From contig JAYESD010000003.1 of assembly GCA_036927565.1 (NCBI GenBank), positions 77,669,311 to 77,733,310 of the forward strand: a stretch of 64,000 nucleotides of DNA, in the 5' to 3' direction. The notes under the pieces were generated by a model. It saw only the letters and a list, made by a program, of their open reading frames with translations, made no database searches and was not told where the DNA came from. Shown piece after piece: positions 34,978 to 45,508 of the stretch. Within the stretch, counting starts at the first letter, position 1. Every line of letters starts with the position of its first letter. The stretch is from Tuctoria greenei (taxonomy: Eukaryota; Streptophyta; Magnoliopsida; Poales; Poaceae). The translations under genes and the position numbers were made by a program.

Positions 34978-36035
34978 AATAATTTAGTCCCCTTTTTCAG
35001 CAGCTCCATCATTGGTTTAGCGATTTTTGAGAGGCTCGGAATGAACCTCCGATAATATCCCGCTAATTCGAGAAAGCTGCAAACTTCGTGTACGGACATT
35101 GGAAACTTCCATTTTAGCACTTGCAAAATTTTTCTTGGATCAATAGCGATGCCCTCCGCTCAAATAATGTGACCAAGAAATGGTACTTGGCTGATTCAAT
35201 ACTCACACTTGCTGAATTTTGCATAAAGCTTGTGATCTCGCAATCATTGGAGCATGATATGCAAATGTTTGGCGTGTTCTTCCTACGATTTAGAATAAAC
35301 CAGAATGCCATCGATGAAAACCACGACAAACTTGTCCAACTCTGGCATGAACACTGAATTCATCAAATACATGAAGTGAGCCGACGCGTTGGTATGTCCG
35401 AACGACATGACGAGATATTCTTAAAGCCCGTATCTCATTGAGAATGCTGTCTTCGGTATATCCTCCGATTGGATTTTGATTTGATGATATCTGGACCGAA
35501 GATCCATCTTCAAGAAAACCTTAGCACATACTAATTGATCGAATGAAATATCGATGTGCGGTAGTGGATACTTGTTCTTGATCGTCACGGCGTTGAGCGG
35601 ATGATAGTCTACACATAGACGTAACGTCTTGTCCTTCTTCTTCTTCATGAATAATGCAGAGCAGCCCCAAGGTGATGAACTTGAGCGTATGAGACCTTTG
35701 TCCAGCAGGTCCTTTAAATGCTCCTTTAATTCCGCCAACTCATTTGGTGCCATCTTGTACGGCCTTTGAGAAATAGGCGTGGTTCCCGGAATAAGTTCAA
35801 TCTTGAACACGATGTCCCTATCCGGTGGCATACCCAGAAGGTTGTCGGGAAACACGTCCGGATATTCACGGACCACACGAATGTCCTCAAGCTTTGTGGA
35901 TTCCGTGTTGTATGTGGCTGGAATTTCTTGGATAAGGCGGTCTAGAATGAGAGTGTGTGGTTCATATAGAGGAGAGTTTAAATGGACCACAAGGGGAAAA
36001 ATGTCGAGAACAGCACCATGACGGTGCAGCCACAA
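34978..36035 (-). pseudogene. reverse transcriptase of the chromovirus
   Basis: The intact stretch 36035-35421 has EYPDVFPDNLLGMPPDRDIVF, an RPYKMAPNEL motif, LRLCVDYHPLNAVT and FLKMDLRSRYHQI, with the first catalytic Asp. After a stop at 35421 the frame goes on through SFGHTNASAHF to VVFIDGILVYS (about 35300). That is the box normally FIDD or YVDD, so the second catalytic Asp is Gly. Further stops follow to 34978. The enzyme would copy element RNA into DNA. Confidence 0.9.
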
Positions 36036-36041
36036 TATTCC

Positions 36042-36480
36042 TTAGATGACATTGAGCTTTTGACCCTCTAATATAATTAGAGAAGTCGGATATATATTCC
36101 CACCGATCTTAAGTTGTGCTTTATGGACTTTTATGTCTGCTGCTATTTTCCCACCCGGAGAGCAAATCAAATATTGACTTTCTGTGGGAGTGATAGGTAA
36201 TTGATGCTTTACAACATATGATTGTCTAATGAAATCATGGGTGGCACCCGAGTCAAAGAGTATGACTACGGAATTTTTGAGTAGAGAAAACGTACCCGCG
36301 AGAACAGATTCGCCTTCCGGCACGTCTTCGATCGCTATGTGGTGGACGTTGCTTGGTTTTGGTGCTGGTTTCATGGGCTGGTTGCGGGGCTGAGTTGCAC
36401 CTCGCTATGGTGCTTGCGCGCTGACTTGTCGCTGTTCGGGGCAGTCCCTTGAAAAATGCCCGACACGGCCACACGTGTAG
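36042..36480 (-). pseudogene. aspartic protease of the chromovirus
   Basis: The 110-codon frame 36374-36042 contains VVILFDSGATHDFI, the single active-site loop of retroviral-type proteases with the catalytic Asp intact. A strand-rich segment (KIGGNIYPTSLIILEG) follows. It sits in the same frame as the upstream zinc knuckle and the downstream RT, with in-frame stops between. Confidence 0.85.
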
Positions 36481-37512
36481 CACGTGTATTGTGTTTGGTT
36501 CCCGCCAAGCAGCAGACAGAATCCCGGTGCACGTGGTGGAGGTGGATATGCATGCGGAACCATCCGTTGCTGCTTCTGCTGCTGTGAAAATGGCGGTCGG
36601 AAACTTGGTGCGTTGAAAGAACGACCGCGGAACAGCTGCAGTCGTGCTGATGGCTGCCATCGCTGACTGGATGGTGAGCAGGTACACCACGCGGTACTTC
36701 TGGGGACCACCACCGCTGCTGCTTGATGGAGTGCTCCGTTTCCTCTTATCAGAAATGACCTTGCGCTGAGCGTCTTCCTGCACTATCGCGGCATTGACGA
36801 TGTTGTTGAAGGTTCTGCGATTGCATCGTGCGAGTTGGACCTTCATCTTGGGATTAAGGCCCCAAAAGAATGTATCGCGCTTCTTTTCTTCCATCCCCAC
36901 ATAATCTGGCGCGACCTGCGCCAAGTGATTGAATGCGCGAGAGTATTCATGAGCACTCCTCCCGCCTTGCTTCAACTCTAAAAATTCCTGTAGCTTTCTC
37001 TTCATTATAATGGGAGGTATATTGTAGGCGTGGAACGCCTCACAGAATTCGGTTTATGTGACCGCATGACCAGCCGGCAGTGACGCGATGAAGTTCGCCC
37101 ACCAAGCGCCGGCGGATCCATGAAGTTGTTGCGCTGCGAACAGCGCCTTCTGCTGTTCGGTGCATCATAGAAAACCAAACTTTGCCTCGAGGGTGCGGAT
37201 AAAGTTGTCCGCTTCCAGAGGCTCCTCGGCCTCCATGAAGACTGGTGCATGCGTCGCTAAGAAGTCTGAATATGAACTATGTTGGGGCTGGCGTTGCCCA
37301 TTGTGTTGTCGCCCCCCTTGACAAGACGAATTCTGCACCAACATCCACAATAACTCGGTTTGCTCGTCGCGCAAGCCTAGTACTGCAGCTAGAATCTCCG
37401 TGAGTGTTCTCGGAGGTTCAGGTGGTGGTGGTGGAGGAACTTGTTGCTGCGGTGTCGTGGTTTGCTCCGGGGTCGGAGATTTATCGTCACGACCCCGACT
37501 AGAGCCTCCCAT
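36405..37512 (-). pseudogene. gag of the chromovirus
   Basis: It starts at an ATG at 37512 (MGGSSRGRD). There is a Pro/Gln-rich N-terminus, then FMEAEEPLEADNFIRTLEAKF, the start of the gag domain. The part 37005-36700 has KLQEFLELKQGGRSAHEYSRAFNHL and a PKMKVQLARC stretch. The C-terminal zinc knuckle CYTCGRVGHFSRDC lies near 36475-36435, one frame away. A stop at 37165 and a frameshift near 36710 break it. Gag would form the particle and bind RNA. Confidence 0.85.
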
Positions 37513-37889
37513 CTCGGGCGTAGAGCGTGTATGCATCATTCTGCATCCACATGATTTAAAAATCAGCAACATATTTGTTTTCTTCATCCATTTTATACCA
37601 TAGTAGTGCGAGTATTGACAATGTGATAATTGCACAACACTCACATATTGATAAAGTACAAACTTTATATAAGATACAATATCTCATGACCAAGTTTACA
37701 GTAGTGAACTCTAAAATTACGGACTCCCTCTACAGAAGTGCATGTCAACTATACTTGCTCTCCATGAGTTGTCATACACCTCCTACACACCCACTACTAT
37801 TTATAATATGACACAAACATGGCTACAAAATAGACACGAGCAACCACTAACTATACATTGCCCCGTGATGGTAGTAGTGCTGCCCCATC

Positions 37890-38726
37890 CTATTCTGATG
37901 CATTCTCATTGGCGTACTCGAGTATCTCTGGATCTTCCTCCTCCTTAGAACTTGAAGGAACCTGCTCACCCATGTTCAGTGGCATGTCATGAGCCGGTGG
38001 ATACATGACTGGGTGCGGCAAATGTGTTTCGGCCTCCAACAAGTCATCTTGAAGTTGGCCTGCCTCAAACTCCCAATTATGAGTTTCTTCGATGGCTTCA
38101 TCTCGTGCCTCGGTGACTACCAACAGCTGCACTTGCTGTTGCTCCACCACCAATTGACTCGCCTGCAATTCATTACGAGCTTTCTGCAGTTCCTTGCGAG
38201 TTTGTCTGAGTTCGACGCGAGCTTTTCGTGGTCTAGTGCGAGTGTGATGCAGCTGATCCTCGCATTGATTCAGCCTGTGATTCGTCGGAGCCAGGAACGA
38301 ACGTAAGTTCTCATTGATGTAATCAAGAGTGTCACCTCGTTCAACCGCTTGCCTAAATGCTTCGGCCTGCTGCAGAATGATTGCACTCTGCGCAATAACC
38401 ACCATGCTGGATGCAGCGGTATAAGTCCCAAGTGTTGTTGATGTCGTGTCGCCGTCCGGTTGATAGGCCTCAACCATATGACGTTGCCACTCAAGACCAG
38501 TCGCACCACGGCATGGGAGAAGAGAAAATTGTGTCCCAGCCATGTCATCTTGATGAAACCAAACTGTTCGAGTATTTCCCGCAGCATGATCGGAAAGCCT
38601 GGACGGTTGGCGCACGTGGAGAACACCGACCCGTCCGGCAAAAACATCACATCCGCCATGTATAAAAGAAGCATTTGAATCAGCCAAATACTTAATTTGA
38701 ACCCACTTTGTTGATAAAAATATCAT
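37890..38726 (-). CDS. accessory reading frame upstream of gag, coiled-coil protein of unknown function
   Basis: An unbroken 278-codon frame lies in the leader between primer site and gag, in gag orientation, ending about 380 bases before the gag ATG. From about residue 90 on it is coherent: a helical segment (ASSMVVIAQSAIILQQAEAF), a long Arg/Glu/Gln-rich heptad region (about residues 165-235, e.g. RQTRKELQKARNELQASQ), then an acidic tail. The overlapping frame 38674-38270 gives a more protein-like N-terminus (MADVMFLPDGSVFSTC), suggesting one frameshift near 38560. I recognise no family. It could be an RNA-binding or assembly cofactor or a captured host fragment. Confidence 0.5.
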   Translation of the reverse strand: MIFLSTKWVQIKYLADSNASFIHGGCDVFAGRVGVLHVRQPSRLSDHAAGNTRTVWFHQDDMAGTQFSLLPCRGATGLEWQRHMVEAYQPDGDTTSTTLGTYTAASSMVVIAQSAIILQQAEAFRQAVERGDTLDYINENLRSFLAPTNHRLNQCEDQLHHTRTRPRKARVELRQTRKELQKARNELQASQLVVEQQQVQLLVVTEARDEAIEETHNWEFEAGQLQDDLLEAETHLPHPVMYPPAHDMPLNMGEQVPSSSKEEEDPEILEYANENASE

Positions 38727-40009
38727 GTATGTGATAATTGAATTATGAAATTGAATTCAAATTCAAATGCCAAATGAAACATAACACTAGAATTATGTCT
38801 CAGTTTCTGTTCATTCAGACGAGTCTGGAGAAATTCGATATTTTCATCCAGTTAGAGGCACATTCAGGACTTGAGTTCAACTACAAAGTTGTGGCACACT
38901 CGATTAGTTTTCCAGAATGTATTTACTTGCCTACATATCATTTGTGTATAAGGAGATATGATTTTTGCAAGTTGACATTGTTTCTGGAAAAATTTTGACA
39001 GCACATCCTTTGTTTAAGGCTGATTTTGTCCACATTTTTCCAGATACCAAATATCAAAATATGCAAAAATCATAAATTACAACATTGTTACATACATCCT
39101 CAGGATTGCAGAAATGCATTACATGAAGTCATTCATCGATTCTACAAAGAGATATGATCAAGACAGTGACAGAATACAGAAACTGTGCAGTCTCTGTCCA
39201 GATTTAACAGAGTTTGGAAATTTGAATTTTTCATTAGTTTACAGGGGGATTATGATCTGGAGTTGAACATAAGAGTTTTATAGGACTCTTTAAAATTTCC
39301 ATCCATGTGTGGTAAACCTTCAGGGGTGAATTATACAGGAAGTTATGCTATTCCAAACTTAGTCAATTTTCTGTCCAGTTCACAGTTTGAACCAGGAACT
39401 GGGCAACTTAAGTTCAAATGAAACTTTCAAGTCTTAAATCTTGAAATCTGCCTTGGAGCTGAAAATGAAACTTGTGGAGGACTTCCTAAAGTTCCCAAAC
39501 CACATGCCTTCTTATCGCAGTGACCACACAATTTATTGTAAATCTGACCAGCACGCTCCAAAACAGAGATTTCAAATTCAAACTTAGCCCTAAGTTGGAA
39601 ATTTATACTTGTTGTCGAGTCACACCTCCAGCACGGATATTGTCGTCGACGTGCCTGATAAAACTCGAATGCAATGCCGGTACTACGCCCTCACCAAAGA
39701 AAATCCTAAGCTGGTATTCTGGCATACGTCTCAACGGTGGCAGTAATGACATTTACTCACAAACGTTTTCAACTCGATCTACTTAAAACGTGGTTAGTGT
39801 CCTACAACTACACACAAATGATAGATCAATCATATGGTGCCATAAGGCACAGCCCGCACGGGTGATCAATTCACAATAATATATATGAAAGTAAATAATA
39901 ACTAAGTAACTAATACTATAATAGACCTTATGTGGGCATAGTAACTAATCCTCACTCGACTACTTATAAGTTTTCAAAATAGGCTCTTTTCGAGCATGCT
40001 ATTCCCAAT
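38727..40009 (-). other. leader of the chromovirus (non-coding part)
   Basis: No coding sequence is visible. On the minus strand the region repeats phrases like CTACAACTTTGTAGTT and ATATCTCCTTATAC, similar in style to the LARD interior at 18360-19330. Such a long leader is plausible for packaging signals (inference). Confidence 0.6.
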
Positions 40010-40024
40010 GCGGCTCTGATACCA
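40010..40024 (-). other. primer binding site of the chromovirus
   Basis: The minus strand reads TGGTATCAGAGCCGC, matching the initiator tRNA-Met primer site over its first 12 bases. It begins five bases after the LTR end at 40030. Confidence 0.9.
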
Positions 40025-40029
40025 GGCTA

Positions 40030-41217
40030 TGAGGACCGGGTACACACATTCCAAGAATCGCAGAGGGTGGTGTCGTGCGATGCAGCACCCAACAACACAC
40101 ACGAAAAGAATACGACAAAATACAAAGTTTTTTTATATAAACAGCGGAATTCTTTTACAATAATTAATATATAGTGGAAGATAATACTCATAGCTAAACT
40201 CTCAGCCTAGCTATGCAGAAGTGTAGCCGTCCATCCCGAGGACGCTACACACTAGCAGCACACAACAATTTACGGCAGTGTGCAGGGCTTCCACTTGGTG
40301 GTATACCCCGACGGGGGCATCGCCTCATCATCAGGCCCTTCTTCATATGTCTCACCTGCAAACAACTTAATATAGCAACCGTGAGCACGAAGGCTCACCA
40401 AGACTTAACCGTCTCACCAGAACATGGAACTCTACATGTAGGGATACTTAACATAGGAATAGATGTAGCATTAAATGACTCGCCTATATGCTGATCCTTA
40501 ATTTTTCAAGTTATTAAGAACAGCTTAAAGCTTCAATAAAAGTAACTTTAGTGAGCATAATTTAATACATAATATTCTCCTGGCTTCTTCAGTATTTACT
40601 ACGTCACAACGCAGTGAACAAGCGGTACTCAAATAATCGCGAGGGACGGTGATTGCAATCAGTAGACACCTGGATAAAACGTCACGTACACCCGTGCATA
40701 AGGAGTGTGCCGTTCTCCTCACCACAAGAAAGTCAAACGTCAAACCGGTCCCACCATTCCAGGCATAAGGTCCCTGCACGGAGCGTGTCTGTGCCCACCT
40801 GCAGATTTACACCTTGCTGCCCTCAACCCACCCCTATCGACAGTGGGCTATGCCTCGACACCCAAGTTATCATGTTACATCGGTTTCTAGGTTGCATATG
40901 CCCAATATGCATCCGGTACTGTTCAAACTTGTCCAGCAGGGCCGCACACAGATCGGTCCTCATTAGACACAAGCAAGGCTACAAACGTGAGACCACGTCT
41001 CGCTACATCCTACCCGCTGCTCGGTCTCAATTTCATATTCATAAACCATTCTTTGATTAAATCTTTCCCGTGTAATAAAATCCTATCTCGTGAGTAGATT
41101 CCAACTACTCGACTTCTACCGGATTCCTCAAAACATTAGCATGGCATTTTCTACTCATCAAGCTGTAGACCTAAAAATACTCCATGGGATTTGTGGGTCA
41201 TGCAAGTGGAGTGACAG
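40030..41217 (-). repeat. 5' LTR of the chromovirus, truncated
   Basis: This is collinear with the first 1.2 kb (plus-strand direction) of the 3' LTR, starting TGAGGACCGGGT. Homology stops at about 41217, inside the LTR, where copia A RNase H sequence starts. The remaining about 2.6 kb of the LTR, with the element's start, is lost. One short deletion of about 35 bases relative to the 3' LTR is visible near 40560. Confidence 0.9.
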
Positions 41218-41800
41218 AAACGAGTTAAATCCAAAGGTTTTGTAAAAATGTCAGCCAATTTTTGTCTGATATCTACATGGTAAAGCACACTGTTTCTCTC
41301 TTCAGCATTATCTTGGAGAAAGTGATACCTAATGTCAATGTGCTGTGTTCTAAAATGTTGCACGGGGTTTTTAGCAATGCAAATGCCACTAGTATTATCA
41401 CAAAACAGTGGAACACTATCTAGATCAAACCCATGGAGCTTAAGTGTTAGAACAATTCAAAGAATTTGTGAGCAAGCGCTAGCAGCAGCTACATATTCAG
41501 ATTCGGCTTTGGATTGTGCAACTAAACTTTATTTCTAGAGGACCAAGCAACAAGTGAATTACCAAGAAAATGACAAGCACCCAAAGTAGTTTTCCTATCA
41601 ATCCCCCAAAATAAGCATCCAAAAAAGCTTTCAAAGTAACGATTGAGGAAAAAGTAAGAAAAATGCCAAATTCTTTAGTTCCATGTAAGTACCTGAGAAT
41701 TCTTTGATGGCTTGAGAACATGACGCACGTGGAGAAGCTTGAAACCGTGCACAAAGACATATGCTGAATTGTATGTCCGGTCTTGATGCCGTGAGGTAGA
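41218..41800 (-). pseudogene. RNase H of copia A (minus copy)
   Basis: Pieces read RILRYLHGTKEFGIF (41690 region), AFLDAYFGG with the Asp position, and near 41363-41218 HIDIRYHFLQDNAEERNSVL and ADIFTKPLDLTRF. These are the ordered motifs of copia RNase H and the pol C-terminus. Several frameshifts separate them. The last motif is cut at 41218 by the fusion. Confidence 0.85.
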
Positions 41801-41804
41801 AAAG

Positions 41805-42600
41805 TTATCCAATCATGCTTCTATATTCTTTTTGATCCACGGGTTCACCATCTTCATCAAGTTCAAGTGTCGTTGCTGTACCCATTGGTGTCCGAAGAGG
41901 CTTGCTTTTGTCCATGTTGAAGCGCTTAAGAAGGTGTCTTGTATACTTCGTTTGATGCACAAAAGTACCTTCCTTGGTTTGCTTGATTTGCAGCCCAAAA
42001 AAGTACGTGAGTTGTCTCACTATACTCATCTCAAATTCTGAACTCATCATAGTTGAAAACTTGGACACAAGAGCATGAGAAGCACAACCAAAGATAATAT
42101 CATCCAAAAACACTTGAAGGAATAATGAGTCATTGCCATGCTTAAGCACAAAAAGAGTTTTATCAACCTTGCCCATGGTAAACCCCTTTTCAAGTAAGAA
42201 TGTTTTTAACCTATCATACCATGCTCTAGGGGCTTGTTTGAGAACGTACAAGGCTTTGAACAGTTTGTAAACATGATTAGGAAAATCTGGATTTTCAAAA
42301 CCAGGTGGTTGCTTCACATAAACCTCCTCATCTATATAGACATTAAGAAAAGCACTTTTAACATCCATTTGATATAACTTGAAACATTTAGATGAAGCAA
42401 AAGCTAACAAAATTCTTATGCCTTCTAATCTAGCAATAGGAGCAAAAGTTTCATCAAAATCTAGACCTTCAATTTGTGTGAAACCTTGAGCAACCGACCT
42501 AGCCTTATTCCTAATCACAACCCCATCCTCACTTTGTTTATTTTTAAACACCTATTTAGTTCCAATTATAGTGTGACCTTGAGGTGGAGGTACAAGTTTC
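41805..42600 (-). pseudogene. reverse transcriptase of copia A
   Basis: The 249-codon frame has ARSVAQGFTQIEGLDFDETFAPI, LYQMDVKSAFLNVYIDEEVYV, YVLKQAPRAWYDRL and VFLDDIIFG, the RVT_2 motif series. Both Asp residues of the catalytic box (FLDD) and the Asp of QMDVKSAF are present. It ends with RTPMGTATTLELDEDGEPVD, leading to RNase H. It opens mid-domain at Met 42551, and the N-terminal 30 or so residues lie beyond a stop. 42601-43130 is the decayed hinge between integrase and RT. Confidence 0.9.
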
Positions 42601-43133
42601 CAAACATTATTTCTTTCAATTATTTTAACTCTTCTTGCATGGCAATAATCCAGGATTCATTAGTGAGTGTATGTGATATATATTTGGGTTCAAAAGAAAC
42701 ATTAAAAGTAGAATGAGCGTGAGAGTTTGGATTGCAAAACCTGAACCGTGTGACTCATTCGTGCAAGCTCCCAATGATTTGTTGTGGAGGATGACTTTTG
42801 AGGATTCGGAGGGGAGTAGACACTTCACAAGCTCCTTGTTCTTCATGTTCATCACAGATCAAAGAACTTGTGGCTTGAGAATGATTTGTACCAGCTGCAG
42901 TAGTTGTTGTTGCTGGTTCTGGTGCAAAATCAGTAGCGTGATCAATGTCACTTGCTTCTAAATTTTTGGGCAGCAGCACCACTTCTCCATCTTCTTCAAT
43001 GAAAATACTCTCCCTCTACGGATATGGATCTGGACCTGCAATATGAGAGCTAGTACCTGGGCTAGCTTCATCAAAAGAAACCTCACAAGTCTCAAAAATT
43101 TTGTTAGTGTCAAGTAAAAGCACACGGTAGCCT

Positions 43134-44079
43134 CTATATGAGATGGATAACAAAAAACATGCCATAAACAGTTCTAGCTTCAAATTTATCAATATTACCT
43201 TGTTTCTTAACAAAGCATTTACAACCAAAGACCCAAAAGTGTGTTACACTAGACCTATGTCCAAACCGAAGTTCATATGGTGTTTTTCCTAGCTTAGCAC
43301 GCAGAAAACACGATTTGAGACATAACAAGCGGTTGCAATTGCATCTGCCCAAAATTTTCTAGGAGTTTGATATTCATCAAGCATAGTACTAGCCATCTCA
43401 ACTAAGGTTCTGTTCTTTCTCTCTACAATACCATTTTGTTGAGGTACATAAAGTGAAGAAAATTGATGATCTATTCCATTTTCAGCACAAAAGTGATCAA
43501 ACGATTGATTTTTAAATTTGGTTCCGTTATCACTTCTAATTGCTTTTAAAGATCTTGGGTGATCAATTGATAGTCTAAGAAATAAAGTTCTAAAGTGACT
43601 AAAAGCTTCTTACTTAGATGCATAAAGTAAACCCAAGAGTATCTAGAAAAATCTTCAACAATCACAAGAACATACCATTTACCTCCGAAGGATTGAACAC
43701 ATGAAGGTCCTACGGTGTCAAGGTGCAAAAGTTGACTCGGTTCAGTTATCATGGTCATTGTGAGAGGAGCATGTGGACCTGCAACCATCTTAGCATGTAT
43801 ACAAGAAAAGCACACAATTTGTTTATCTCCTTTAAGATTAAGCAACCCACGTATGCGATCAAGAGCACTAACACGCATTAGATGATCAAAGCCTACGTGA
43901 CCAAGTCTACGATGCCAAAAATATAAGTCCTTTGATTCATTTGCAACTAGACAACTATGCTTAGAGGATGACATATCAAAATAATCTTTAAAAACTCTTA
44001 CAAACCGAGACATGTTAAAAATAAGTTCACTGTTTGAATCTACAACCTTGCAGCAATTTTTAGTGTTCCAGATTTTCAT
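43134..44079 (-). pseudogene. integrase of copia A with GAG-pre-integrase zinc region
   Basis: The N-terminal zinc region reads FWHRRLGHVGFDHL ... CFSCIHAK (44079-43546 frame). The core begins LHLDTVGPSCVQSFGGKWY with the first catalytic Asp. After a frame change at 43546 the sequence continues with RSDNGTKF (second Asp) and NGIVERKNRT (catalytic Glu). The tail has KTPYELRFGHRSSVTHFWVFG. All three DDE residues are readable, but at least two shifts break the frame. The enzyme inserts cDNA into the genome. Confidence 0.9.
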
Positions 44080-44488
44080 CTAGCAATTGTGAAACAGAAA
44101 GCAAGTTGTATTTCAAATTTTGGACAAGTGCCACATATTTCGAAGTGTAGTGATCATTTACCATAACTGAATCCTTAACAACTATAGGAGTTGAAGAATT
44201 ATCAGCAAAAGTAACATTCTCTACACATGACAGAAAAGAGAGGGAGGAGAACCATTCTTTGTTACCGGTCATGTGGCGTGAGCAACCTGAATCCACAATC
44301 CAAATGTTCTCCTTCCTCAGGTGTGTAACCTTTTCATTGTCACTGTTGTGTTCTGCCTCCTCCATAATTGATCTCGACTTGCCCACCATGAAGCACAAGT
44401 TTGCCAAATCATCTTCATCTTTGTCACTTCCGATGTCCACATCGCTCGATCCAAGTTCTTGAAGTGCAGATATAAAACTATTCAGCAA
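44060..44488 (-). pseudogene. aspartic protease of copia A
   Basis: The frame has an acidic stretch (SSDVDIGSDKDEDD), then IWIVDSGCSRHMTGNKEWF, the copia protease active site with the catalytic Asp. FADNSSTPIVVKDSVMV and LKYNLLSVSQLLDE follow. It joins gag upstream within a few bases and integrase downstream with a small overlap, in different frames. Confidence 0.9.
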
Positions 44489-45450
44489 TTGACATCATGT
44501 AAAACCCTTCTTTTTCTTGTTGTTGTTTGCAAAAGAGTGCTTCGTTCATGTTTTCTTTTCATCCCGGGAAGTAGTACCTGAAAGGTTAGGGCAATCATGC
44601 AAAAATGTCCTGTCTTACCACATTCAAAGCATCGTTGAGGTCCAGCACTCCCTCTTCTTCTAGTTCTCACATTTTGCAATGCTTTTGAGAACCGAGTAGA
44701 GATGACTGCAAATTCTTCCTCTGGAAACTCTTCAATCTGTTCAAGGGTTAGCGATGACAACAAAGCAAGTGTTCCACATGATGAAGATTGGCCGGAGCTA
44801 GGCATGTCACGTTGATAAACAAATGGAAGAGACTTGCTGGGGTTCTTACATGGGATTATGACAATTTCATGAGTTTTCAATTTAGAATATAGAACATCCA
44901 AAGTAAGTGTACTCGTGATAGTAGATTCACGAATAGATGTGACTTTCATATCCCAAATTGACATGTCTAATGCAGTTAGTAATTGCCTAGCATTCTCAGC
45001 ATCTAAAAAATTGACATTGTTGCTACGCAAGTTGCTGAGAATTTTATTAAAGCGAGCAAAGAGGTCGTCGATGGACTCATCTGGTTGCATCTCAAAGCGC
45101 ATGTACTCCTTTTTGAACATGTCTTGCCTTACCTCCTTGATCGTGTTGGATCCTTTGTGGTAATAACATATAGCCTCCAAACATCGTACGAAGATTGGAG
45201 GTGAGCAACACGGTCGAACTCGCTTTGAGTTAATCCTTCTATGATCAAGTTTCGAGCCTTGTTTGTTGTTGTCGATATCTCTCATATTTGTAGCCATAAC
45301 TTGATCGTTTGACGCCACTTCGTAAGCCTTGTGCAACTTTTCCCATATTGCAAAGCCTTGCGCCTGGATGAAAGCCTCCATGCGTGCCTTCCAAACCTAA
45401 AAATCAATACCACTAAACACTCAAGGTTTGGCAGAGTATTTGTCCATGAT
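44482..45450 (-). pseudogene. gag of copia A (minus copy)
   Basis: The 299-codon frame reads MEAFIQAQGFAIWEKLHKAYEV, then KEYMRFEMQPDESIDDLFARF and LLTALDMSIWDMKVTSIRES. It ends with the zinc knuckle CFECGKTGHFC. A stop after the first Cys-Pro region at about 45400 cuts off the first residues, which match VFSGIAFQVWKAR of the plus copy. A shift within 45295-45180 replaces the DFDRVAHL part. Compared with the plus copy, about 400 bases encoding the gag C-terminal coiled region are deleted between knuckle and protease. Confidence 0.9.
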
Positions 45451-45493
45451 AATTATTCAAAACACATGCAAATCACAAAGATTAGAGCACCGT

Positions 45494-45506
45494 GGCTCTG
45501 ATACCA
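45494..45506 (-). other. primer binding site of copia A (minus copy)
   Basis: The minus strand reads TGGTATCAGAGCC two bases inside the LTR end, an intact initiator tRNA-Met primer site. Confidence 0.9.
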
Positions 45507-45508
45507 AT

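Larger units (their letters stand above)
29181..41217 (-). mobile_element. Ty3/gypsy chromovirus (Tekay/Del-like), nearly complete
   Basis: On the minus strand the order is truncated 5' LTR (41217-40030), primer site, long leader with an extra reading frame (38726-37890), gag, protease, RT, RNase H, integrase, chromodomain, polypurine tract and 3' LTR (32963-29181). A chromodomain after integrase defines chromoviruses; very long LTRs and this domain order fit the Tekay/Del clade (inference). Coding parts carry stops, shifts and altered catalytic residues. The 5' LTR is cut at 41217, where copia A sequence begins. Confidence 0.9.
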
